Origin: Arcobacter sp.
Lineage (GTDB): Bacteria > Campylobacterota > Campylobacteria > Campylobacterales > Arcobacteraceae
Direction: 5' to 3'
Assembly: GCA_016744485.1 (NCBI GenBank)
Contig: JADGEG010000096.1
Span: forward strand, 1-7,674
DNA length: 7,674 nt
The translations under genes were made by a program, and so were the position numbers. Positions 1-5,776 of this stretch are shown here, one piece after another. Every line of letters starts with the position of its first letter. Positions within the stretch are counted from its first letter, which is position 1. Below the pieces are notes generated by a model that had not been told where the DNA came from, did no database searches, and saw only the letters and a list, made by a program, of their open reading frames with translations.

Positions 1-1
1 A

Positions 2-97
2 GCTAAATCTATATCTTTAAGTAATTATGGAATAACTGTAAAAGAAATATGTAAAATATTCAATAAATAAACAAGAACTGTTTATAAAATTATGCTA
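2..97 (+). pseudogene. Possible transposase/DNA-binding helix-turn-helix remnant
   Basis: Reading from base 2 gives a short peptide containing GITVKEICKIFNK, then a TAA at 68-70, then TRTVYKIM in the same frame and a TAG at 98-100. The pattern of G-hydrophobic-T-hydrophobic-K-E-I, a turn, and then T-R-T-V-Y-K matches the helix-turn-helix seen at the N-terminus of many transposases (IS630-like and similar) and in some resolvases. The TAA falls where the turn between the two helices would be, so the piece is broken. It is cut by the window edge on the left and abuts the next fragment on the right. The family assignment is weak because only about 30 residues are visible. It could also belong to a small regulator. 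Confidence 0.3.
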
Positions 98-255
98 TAG
101 AAAAAGTTGAGTTAGCAGATGGACATTATTTAACTAATACAGATATAGAATATCTTATTCAAAACATGATCTCTTTTGCAAGTGAAAATGGTATTGATTT
201 AACAAATAAAAATGAATTTATGAATATCTTTTCTAATTTTTGGAATTCCATATGA
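88..255 (+). pseudogene. C-terminal tail of an RTX/haemolysin-type calcium-binding protein (relic)
   Basis: The frame is open from the codon after a TAA at 85-87 to TGA at 253-255, about 55 codons. It reads LADGHYLTNTDIEYLIQ, then NMISFASENGI, and ends in IFSNFWNSI. This resembles the conserved extreme C-terminus of very large haemolysin-type calcium-binding (RTX-like) proteins, which typically read L-x-D-G-x-Y-L-T/S-x-x-D-I/V, two hydrophobics, Q, then YA-x-x-NGI and a final segment ending near S-W. In that family the tail follows arrays of glycine-rich nonapeptide repeats and lies near the type I secretion signal. None of those repeats is present, and no start codon with a ribosome site precedes the fragment, so I read it as the surviving end of a gene truncated by rearrangement. 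The homology beginning near base 100 is clearer than the first four codons. The family call is by motif memory only. Confidence 0.55.
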
Positions 256-333
256 TATAGTTTGAAAGCTATGTATATCAAAAAAAAATAATAAGAAACT
301 ATATAAAACTTTATAATTTTAAATATATGATCT

Positions 334-360
334 AATAAACTTTAGAGTTTATTTTTTCTT
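334..360 (+). terminator. Probable intrinsic terminator behind the RTX tail
   Basis: AATAAACT (334-341) and AGTTTATT (346-353) form a perfect 8-bp stem around the 4-nt loop TTAG, followed by TTTTCTT (354-360). The stem has only one G-C pair, so it is weak, but it has the shape expected in a very AT-rich genome. It lies about 80 nt downstream of the stop at 253-255 and could be the original terminator of the RTX-like gene. Chance formation in AT-rich DNA is the main alternative. Confidence 0.45.
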
Positions 361-363
361 AAT

Positions 364-486
364 TCTTTTAACATTGTATCGTAAATATTTGAATAGATAG
401 AAATATTTTATAATTCAAAAAGAAGACATAGTTATTTAGGATATATAAGTACAAATGAATTTGAAAAAAGACAAGGTATTAATTGA
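364..486 (+). pseudogene. IS3-family transposase OrfB, C-terminal remnant with in-frame stops
   Basis: In the frame ending at TGA 484-486 the peptide contains IEIFYN followed by SKRRHSYLGYISTNEFEK. The motif F-Y-N-x-K-R-R-H-S-x-L-G-Y-x-S-P-x-E-F is the hallmark C-terminus of IS3-family (IS150-like) OrfB transposases, just after the DDE catalytic core. The usual proline is threonine here. Upstream in the same frame, IFE and IEIFYN are recognisable but interrupted by TAA at 382-384 and TAG at 394-396, at places where the family has ordinary residues. The catalytic D, D and E residues and all of OrfA are missing. This is a dead remnant of about 40 codons. The left boundary is approximate because similarity fades before base 380. 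Confidence 0.8.
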
Positions 487-495
487 ATAAATAAA

Positions 496-521
496 TGTCT
501 ACTCTATATAGGCTTATTACA
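496..521 (+). repeat. Candidate right end of the decayed IS3-family element
   Basis: The stretch starts TGTCTACT nine bases after the transposase stop codon and ends TTACA at 517-521. IS3-family elements usually end a few tens of bases past orfB with an imperfect terminal inverted repeat finishing in CA, so its position and terminal bases fit. No matching left repeat beginning TGTAA lies in the window, and no flanking target duplication can be shown. The call rests on position and terminal bases only. Confidence 0.25.
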
Positions 522-539
522 CTATAGCACTTTTAATGA

Positions 540-695
540 CCCCTATACCAAATGGTGGATATATGGTTGAAGTTCTCATATGATTCTAATTTAGAGTATT
601 TATTATCAATGGGAGTAAAAAGCATACCTGATATTATTCAAAGTAATCCAAAAGACATTGATAATTTTTTAAGTATAGTTTTATATTATATGTAA
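540..695 (+). pseudogene. Unassigned protein-coding fragment (about 51 codons)
   Basis: The frame between TGA at 537-539 and TAA at 693-695 encodes a protein-like peptide including YDSNLEYLLSMGVKSIPD and then NPKDIDNFLSIVLYYM. Its amphipathic helices and balanced charged residues look like real coding sequence rather than AT-rich noise. ATG at 552-554 has no good ribosome site in front, so this is more likely the C-terminal end of a longer gene whose upstream part is lost or frameshifted. The overlapping frame through 510-580 also reads without stops for some 20 codons, compatible with a frameshift. I do not recognise the family. It lies directly beyond the candidate IS end and may be part of the sequence that the IS interrupted. 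Confidence 0.35.
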
Positions 696-716
696 TATTT
701 TTTTCAAAAATTCTTC

Positions 717-737
717 ACTCATTAAATATTTATGAGT
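717..737 (-). terminator. Imperfect inverted repeat downstream of the SulP gene, possible weak terminator
   Basis: ACTCAT (717-722) and ATGAGT (732-737) form a 6-bp stem around a 9-nt AT-only loop, about 28 nt beyond the stop of the minus-strand SulP gene. On the minus strand it is followed by GAAGAATTTTT, a delayed and short T tract. It is the only hairpin-like structure found between that stop and the next fragment. It is not a canonical intrinsic terminator. Confidence 0.25.
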
Positions 738-764
738 TATCTATGTATTTATTTGTTCAGACAA

Positions 765-2309
765 CTAATAATTAATTGCTACTTTATAGTTTGGATCATC
801 TTCTTCATAAGTACAAAAAGGACCTGCATTTTTAAGAATTTTTTTACAATCTTTACTTAAGTGTCTAACTTTTAATTTTTTATTAGCATCAAAATATTTT
901 TTTGTAATTGTATCAATGGCTTCAACCCCTGATATATCCATAACTCTAGCACCTTTAAAATCAAGTATTACATATTTAGGATCTTTTTGTAAGTCAAATA
1001 ATTCAAAAAATGATGTGGTTGAACCAAAAAACAAGGGCCCATCAAATTCATAAATTTTTGTATCTTCATTTTTATTATAAGTTCTTGCACTTACTTTTGA
1101 ATGCTTCCAAGCAAACACAAGTGCTGAAATTATAATGCCTGTTATAACAGCAATAGCAAGGTCTGCATATATAGTAATTAGTGTTACAATAATTAAAACA
1201 AACCTATCATGATTTGGCATGAACCTAAATCTATTCGCACTTTCCCATTCAAAGGTTCCAATTGAAACCATAAACATAATACCAACTAATACAGCAAGTG
1301 GTATCATGGCAATATATTGAGGAAAAACGACTACAAAAGAAAGTAATAAGACTGAAGCCATAAGTGCTGAGAGTCTGCCTAAACCATTATTAGTAAAATT
1401 AATAATACTTTGACCAATCATAGCACAACCTGCCATACCTCCAAAAAAACCACAAGTTACATTACCAATACCTTGAGCTACACATTCTTGATTCCCACTA
1501 CCTCTTTTCCCTCCCATTTCATCTAAAACAGAAAGAGTTAATAATGATTCAATTAAGCCAACAAGAGCTATTAAAACAGAGTAAGGAAGTATTAATAATA
1601 TTGAATCAAAAGTAATATAGATAATAGGCATAGAAAAAGTAGGTAAAGTTCCTGAAATATTAGCTAAATCTCCAACTCTTTTCGTATCTAAATCAAAGAA
1701 AATCACCACAATAGAAATAACAATAATAGCAACAAGACCAGAAGGAATTATTTTACTAAGTTTAGGAAAAAACTTTACGATTAACATAGTACAAATGACT
1801 AATACATACATAATCCAATTTTCACCTTTAAAAAGTGGGAATTGAGCCATAGCTATTACAATAGCTAAACCATTAACAAAACCGTACATTGCTGGTTGTG
1901 GGACTAGTCTTATAAATTTACCTAATTTAAATATACCTACAAGTATTTGACATAATCCAGCCATAATAGTTGCAACTAATATGTATTGAAGAATATAAGA
2001 AGATAACTGTGAATTTAATACTAAATCATTTAATATTTGTGGTTCTAAAGATTCTTTAACTTTAATTCCAAGACTAACAAGTACAACAGCAACTGCTCCA
2101 GTGGCTCCTGATATCATCCCAGCTTTTCCACCAATAATAGCAGTTATAAAACCTAAAATAAAAGCAGTATATAAACCAACTAATGGAGAAACTCCTGCAA
2201 TTATTGAGAATGCTATTGCTTCAGGTACTAATGCAACTGCAACAACTATACCAGATAATATATCATCTTTTGCACTTTTACCTATGAAAGTATTTTTTAT
2301 ATTTAACAA
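765..2309 (-). CDS. SulP-family anion transporter with STAS domain
   Basis: This 514-residue inner-membrane protein probably moves an inorganic anion such as sulfate or bicarbonate, using a cation gradient or anion exchange. The substrate cannot be read from the sequence. Residues 15-400 are a run of hydrophobic segments with SulP-type motifs: VALVPEAIAFSIIAGVSP and GLYTAF near 25-50, GMISGATGA at 64-72, and GLIESLLTLSVLDEMGG at 251-267. Residues of about 405-510 form a soluble cytoplasmic STAS domain with the core strand YVILDFKG and the switch loop VMDISGVEAID (456-466). The length fits bacterial SulP proteins. The start is TTG at 2307-2309. An in-frame TAA stands just upstream and an AGGAA ribosome site lies 7 nt before it, so a longer protein is excluded. 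It is divergent from bamA and ends in TAG next to the degenerate region. It appears intact. No sulfate-assimilation or carbonic anhydrase gene is nearby to suggest the substrate. Confidence 0.93.
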   Translation of the reverse strand: MLNIKNTFIGKSAKDDILSGIVVAVALVPEAIAFSIIAGVSPLVGLYTAFILGFITAIIGGKAGMISGATGAVAVVLVSLGIKVKESLEPQILNDLVLNSQLSSYILQYILVATIMAGLCQILVGIFKLGKFIRLVPQPAMYGFVNGLAIVIAMAQFPLFKGENWIMYVLVICTMLIVKFFPKLSKIIPSGLVAIIVISIVVIFFDLDTKRVGDLANISGTLPTFSMPIIYITFDSILLILPYSVLIALVGLIESLLTLSVLDEMGGKRGSGNQECVAQGIGNVTCGFFGGMAGCAMIGQSIINFTNNGLGRLSALMASVLLLSFVVVFPQYIAMIPLAVLVGIMFMVSIGTFEWESANRFRFMPNHDRFVLIIVTLITIYADLAIAVITGIIISALVFAWKHSKVSARTYNKNEDTKIYEFDGPLFFGSTTSFFELFDLQKDPKYVILDFKGARVMDISGVEAIDTITKKYFDANKKLKVRHLSKDCKKILKNAGPFCTYEEDDPNYKVAINY

Positions 2310-2316
2310 AATTTAT

Positions 2317-2321
2317 TTCCT
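2317..2321 (-). promoter_or_regulatory. Ribosome binding site that fixes the TTG start of the SulP gene
   Basis: The minus strand reads AGGAA here, then 7 nt, then TTG at 2309-2307. An in-frame TAA lies between the ribosome site and the TTG, so TTG is the first possible start. The good spacing supports real use of this rare start codon. Confidence 0.7.
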
Positions 2322-2338
2322 ATTTTTAATAATTTGCG

Positions 2339-2344
2339 ATTGTA
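2339..2344 (-). promoter_or_regulatory. Candidate -10 box for the SulP gene
   Basis: The minus strand reads TACAAT about 30 nt before the TTG start, which would give a short leader containing the AGGAA site. No -35 box at standard spacing is evident. In campylobacterota the -35 is poorly conserved, so its absence is not decisive. In DNA this AT-rich, such a match can be chance. Confidence 0.3.
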
Positions 2345-2382
2345 ACTAAAAGTCGATTAATTATCAGTTATATTCAACAATA

Positions 2383-2388
2383 TATAAA
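2383..2388 (+). promoter_or_regulatory. Candidate -10 box for the bamA operon
   Basis: TATAAA at 2383-2388 has a loose -35-like TTATCA at 2361-2366, a 16-nt spacer. It would place transcription start near 2395, some 40 nt before the GTG start. A second possibility is TATATT at 2400-2405. The 126-bp divergent gap must hold promoters for both directions, but which box is used cannot be settled by eye. Confidence 0.3.
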
Positions 2389-2425
2389 CTTAATTTAGGT
2401 ATATTTTTGTTTAAAAAAAGATTTT

Positions 2426-2430
2426 AAGGA
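2426..2430 (+). promoter_or_regulatory. Ribosome binding site for the GTG start of bamA
   Basis: AAGGA lies 5 nt before GTG at 2436-2438. The codons that follow encode MKK and a hydrophobic stretch, which is exactly a signal-peptide start, so this GTG is well supported. Confidence 0.7.
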
Positions 2431-2435
2431 TTCTT

Positions 2436-4688
2436 GTGAAAAAACAATATACTTTTTTATTTTTATTATTAGGATTAATATTACAAGCACAACAAATTAA
2501 ATCAATCAAGTATGTTAATTTAACTAAAATTTCACAAAACATTGCAAATGAGCAATTAGGATATAAAGTTGGAGATGAACTTGATATAAATAAAATTAAT
2601 ACTTTTATAAAAAAATTCTATTCTTATAATTATTTTGATGATATTTCTGTTCTAAATGATAAAGGAAATATAAAAATTATCTTTAAAGAAAAACCATCAA
2701 TTGCAAATGTCGAACTTTATGGTTATAAAACTAAAAAAGATGATATTAATAAAATAAAAAAAGAAATAGGTTTAATGAAAGGTTCAATGTATTCTTCAAA
2801 AAAAATTAAAGATGCAAAATCTCTTTTAGTAAAAAAACTTGAAAATGATGGTTTTATTAATTCAGTTGTTGAAGTAGACATTGAGTATCTAAATTCATCA
2901 TCAGTATCAGTCATTTTTAGCGTTAATAAAGGCGATGAAATAACTATAAAAAAAGTAAATTATTATGGAGCTAAAGAATTTGAAAAAAGTGATTTTGAAA
3001 AAATAACATTTAACAAAGAAGAAGAATTTTTTCCTTGGTTTATAACTCAAAATGATGGTGAACTAAAAGCTGAACAGTTAAAATACGATGCTTCAAGAAT
3101 AAAAGAGCTATATTTAGAAAATGGATACTTAGATATAGATGTCAAAGATCCTTTTTTAGAAGTTGACTTTTTATCAAATCAAGCTAATTTAGATTTTTAT
3201 ATTAATGAAGGACAACAATATACAACTAATTCTATTACTATTTATGTAAATTCAGAAATCATAGATGCAAAAGATTTATACTCACAATTGAAATTAAAAA
3301 AAAATAAAGTATTTAATATTAAAAAATTAAGACATGATGTCAATTTTATAAAAAAAGAAATTGCTAATTTATCTTATGCTTTTGCACAAATAAAATATGA
3401 TATTAAAAAAGACTCTAAAAATGCAACAACAGATATAATACTTAATGTAATTCCTGGAAAGAAAATATTTATCAATGATGTAAAAATTTCAGGAAATAAT
3501 AGAACATTAGATAAAGTAGTAAGAAGAAATGTATATTTAGCTCCAAAAGATAAGTTTAATTTGACAGACTTAAAAGACTCAATATCTAAGCTAAAAAGAA
3601 CTGGTTTTTTTGAGAAGGTAAATATTAAAGAAGAAAGAATTTCAGATGATAAAATAAACTTAGATGTTAAAGTTCAAGAAGCAGCAACTGGAAATATTAT
3701 ACTTGGCGGAGGTTTTGGTTCTTATGATAAAGTCATGATAAGTGGTTCTGTGAAAGATAAAAATATTTTTGGTTCAGGATTAAACTTAGGTGTGTCTGCT
3801 GACTTATCAAAGCGAAAATCAAATTTTTCTATTTCACTTATAAATCCTGCTATTAATGATAGTTTGTATCATGGTAATTTTAGTATTAGTAATGATAAAC
3901 AAGACATAAATAATAGTGTTTATGATCTTGAAAAGAAATCAAAAGGTTTTTCTATAGGTTTAGGAAAAGAATATTTTAGAAATTTAAAACTTGGTTTAAC
4001 TTATAAATTAAATTCTACAAAAGAAAATTATGATTATGAAAGTGATTTTAAGAAAAAAACTGAAAAACAATATTATTCAAATACAAAATATGTATTAAGT
4101 AGTTTAACTCCATATTTAAATTTTAATAATACTGATGATTATTTTGTTCCACGAGATGGTATTACATCTGGTATGTCTATGGAATATGCAGGAATAGGAG
4201 GAGATTCAAAATTTATAAAAAGTTCGTTATATTTTAAATATTTTTACTCTTTAAACGATGATTATGAATTAGACTGGATTTTAAGATATAAAATTCAAGC
4301 AAAACATATAAAAGATAATGGACAAATACATCAAGGAGATTCTTTATATTTAGGAGGTGTGCGAAGTTTAAGAGGATATAAATCTTACGCTTTTGGTCCA
4401 AATAATGAAGATGGACAGATTGAAGACCCTTATAAATTTATGGCCGCAAGTTCTATTGAACTAAGTTTTCCTGTAAGTAATGCTATGAAGATGAGATGGG
4501 GAGTTTTTTATGATTATGGAATGACTGGTGAGAAATCATTTACTGATATTAAACGATCAAGTGCAGGAGCTTTATTTGAATGGATTTCACCTTTTGGACC
4601 TTTACAGTTAATTTTTGCAAATGCACTTGACAAAAAGAAAGGCGATGATACATCAAATTTTGAATTCTCTTTAGGGTCTAGTTTTTAA
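2436..4688 (+). CDS. bamA: BamA, outer-membrane protein assembly factor (Omp85 family)
   Basis: BamA is the central channel of the BAM complex, which folds and inserts beta-barrel proteins into the outer membrane. The 750-residue product begins with a signal peptide (MKK, then hydrophobic residues 6-16, likely cleavage near LQA-Q at 18-19). Five POTRA-type repeats follow at roughly 21-88, 89-168, 169-260, 262-341 and 342-416. POTRA5 shows the typical VKISGNNRT (349-357) and the late L-K-R-T-G-F-F-E-K-V (386-395). From about residue 419 the chain is an outer-membrane beta barrel. It carries the conserved loop-6 motif GGVRSLRGY (640-648), whose Arg646 corresponds to the invariant Arg of the VRGF/Y motif, and ends in a terminal phenylalanine (SLGSSF), the usual C-terminal barrel signature. 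Length and layout match canonical BamA rather than TamA, which has three POTRA domains. It starts with GTG and is the first gene of the apparent operon. mqnC follows after 1 nt. It contains a run of nine A at 3296-3304 but the frame is intact. Confidence 0.95.
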   Translation: MKKQYTFLFLLLGLILQAQQIKSIKYVNLTKISQNIANEQLGYKVGDELDINKINTFIKKFYSYNYFDDISVLNDKGNIKIIFKEKPSIANVELYGYKTKKDDINKIKKEIGLMKGSMYSSKKIKDAKSLLVKKLENDGFINSVVEVDIEYLNSSSVSVIFSVNKGDEITIKKVNYYGAKEFEKSDFEKITFNKEEEFFPWFITQNDGELKAEQLKYDASRIKELYLENGYLDIDVKDPFLEVDFLSNQANLDFYINEGQQYTTNSITIYVNSEIIDAKDLYSQLKLKKNKVFNIKKLRHDVNFIKKEIANLSYAFAQIKYDIKKDSKNATTDIILNVIPGKKIFINDVKISGNNRTLDKVVRRNVYLAPKDKFNLTDLKDSISKLKRTGFFEKVNIKEERISDDKINLDVKVQEAATGNIILGGGFGSYDKVMISGSVKDKNIFGSGLNLGVSADLSKRKSNFSISLINPAINDSLYHGNFSISNDKQDINNSVYDLEKKSKGFSIGLGKEYFRNLKLGLTYKLNSTKENYDYESDFKKKTEKQYYSNTKYVLSSLTPYLNFNNTDDYFVPRDGITSGMSMEYAGIGGDSKFIKSSLYFKYFYSLNDDYELDWILRYKIQAKHIKDNGQIHQGDSLYLGGVRSLRGYKSYAFGPNNEDGQIEDPYKFMAASSIELSFPVSNAMKMRWGVFYDYGMTGEKSFTDIKRSSAGALFEWISPFGPLQLIFANALDKKKGDDTSNFEFSLGSSF

Positions 4689-4689
4689 T

Positions 4690-5754
4690 ATGAATGCTTA
4701 TAATTTTAATCAAAGATTAAGTAAAAAAAATGCTTTAGATTTAATACAAAATGCTTCTTTACTTGAATTAGGACAATTAGCAAGTAGAAAAAAAGACTTA
4801 CTTCACCCTAAAAAAGTGACCACTTTTGTAGTTGATAGAAATATAAATTATACAAATATTTGTTGGGTAGATTGTAAATTTTGTGCATTCTATAGACACA
4901 AAAAAGATGAAGATGCTTATATTCTTACTTTTGAAGAAATAGATCAAAAAATTGAAGAGTTATTGAAAATTGGAGGTACTCAAATCTTAATGCAAGGAGG
5001 AGTGCATCCTAATTTAAAAATTGATTATTATGAAGGTTTAGTGGAACATATTCATAATAAATTTCCACAAATCACCTTGCATTCATTTTCAGCTATTGAG
5101 ATTGTATATATTGCAAAAATATCAAAAATAACTATATTAGAAGTTCTTAAAAGATTACAATCTAAAGGTTTAAGCTCAATTCCCGGAGCTGGAGCTGAGA
5201 TATTAAGCAATAGTGTAAGAGATATTATAGCACCTAAAAAAATGGATGCAAAAGAGTGGATTAATGTTCATAAATTAGCTCATTCAATTAATATGAAAAC
5301 AACAGCTACTATGATGTTTGGAACTGTTGAAAGTAATGAAGATATTATTGAACATTTAGATATGTTAAGAGTATTACAAGATGAAACATCTGGATTTAGA
5401 GCATTTATTATGTGGTCATTTCAAAGTGAAAACACTAAATTAAAAAAAGAATTTCCTAATTTAGAAGTTCAATCATCAAATAGATATTTAAGATTATTAG
5501 CAATTGCTAGATTATATTTAGATAATTTTCAAAATATTCAAAGTTCATGGGTTACACAAGGAAGTTATATAGGTCAAATGGCATTAAAATTTGGTGCTAA
5601 TGATTTAGGTAGTACTATGATGGAAGAAAATGTTGTATCAGCAGCAGGGGCAACAAACTGTATGAACCAAGATGAAATGATTGAGCTTATCAAAGATGTG
5701 GGTGAGTATCCTGCAAAGAGAAATACTGCTTATGAAATATTAGAAAGATATTAA
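4690..5754 (+). CDS. mqnC: MqnC, cyclic dehypoxanthinyl futalosine synthase (radical SAM)
   Basis: MqnC is a cytoplasmic radical SAM enzyme of the futalosine pathway. It closes dehypoxanthine futalosine to its cyclic form on the route to menaquinone, the quinone of anaerobic and microaerobic respiration in this group. The 354-residue protein carries the [4Fe-4S] cluster motif CWVDCKFC, with Cys58, Cys62 and Cys65 (CX3CX2C), followed by AFYR, which is typical of MqnC. Further marks are MQGGVHP (101-107) for SAM binding and SIPGAGAEILS (163-173). The length is normal. The paralogue MqnE has a different sequence around its cysteines, so MqnC fits better. Its ATG begins 1 nt after the bamA stop. 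The nearest Shine-Dalgarno-like AGGG at 4673-4676 is too far (13 nt), so translation is probably coupled to bamA. No other mqn gene is in the window. The placement beside bamA and the M16 gene matches my recollection of H. pylori HP0655-HP0657. Confidence 0.93.
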   Translation: MNAYNFNQRLSKKNALDLIQNASLLELGQLASRKKDLLHPKKVTTFVVDRNINYTNICWVDCKFCAFYRHKKDEDAYILTFEEIDQKIEELLKIGGTQILMQGGVHPNLKIDYYEGLVEHIHNKFPQITLHSFSAIEIVYIAKISKITILEVLKRLQSKGLSSIPGAGAEILSNSVRDIIAPKKMDAKEWINVHKLAHSINMKTTATMMFGTVESNEDIIEHLDMLRVLQDETSGFRAFIMWSFQSENTKLKKEFPNLEVQSSNRYLRLLAIARLYLDNFQNIQSSWVTQGSYIGQMALKFGANDLGSTMMEENVVSAAGATNCMNQDEMIELIKDVGEYPAKRNTAYEILERY

Positions 5755-5755
5755 A

Positions 5756-5776
5756 ATGGTATTAAAAGTTAGATGA
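5756..5776 (+). other. Six-codon mini-ORF overlapping the start of the M16 gene
   Basis: ATG at 5756-5758 opens a short frame (M-V-L-K-V-R) ending in TGA at 5774-5776. That TGA overlaps the M16 start ATG (5773-5775) in an ATGA arrangement. The M16 gene itself lacks a clear ribosome site, so reinitiation after this mini-ORF, or after the mqnC stop, could help its translation. Six codons can easily arise by chance in an 18-nt gap, so function is speculative. Confidence 0.2.

Noticed and set aside
690..731. Minus-strand 13-codon ORF starting ATGAGTGAAGAA downstream of SulP
   Set aside because: It is too short and has no ribosome site; its start overlaps the inverted repeat at 717-737, so chance is likely.
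1..764. CRISPR array, tRNA or structured RNA in the gene-poor region
   Set aside because: No regularly spaced repeats and no tRNA-like arms (no GTTCGAATC-type T-loop or CCA end) were seen; the stretch is explained by gene scraps and AT-rich sequence.
2101..2349. Plus-strand open frame of 82 codons over the SulP gene start
   Set aside because: It is antisense to the conserved N-terminal SulP motifs and its proline/isoleucine-rich peptide looks like a reverse-strand shadow; no ribosome site.
2368..2387. Inverted repeat TTATAT/ATATAA as an operator in the divergent promoter region
   Set aside because: Six AT-only base pairs around an 8-nt spacer are expected by chance in this composition; no known operator consensus fits.
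2723..2914. Minus-strand frame of 63 codons inside bamA
   Set aside because: It lies wholly within the POTRA1-POTRA2 coding region on the opposite strand, with no family resemblance.
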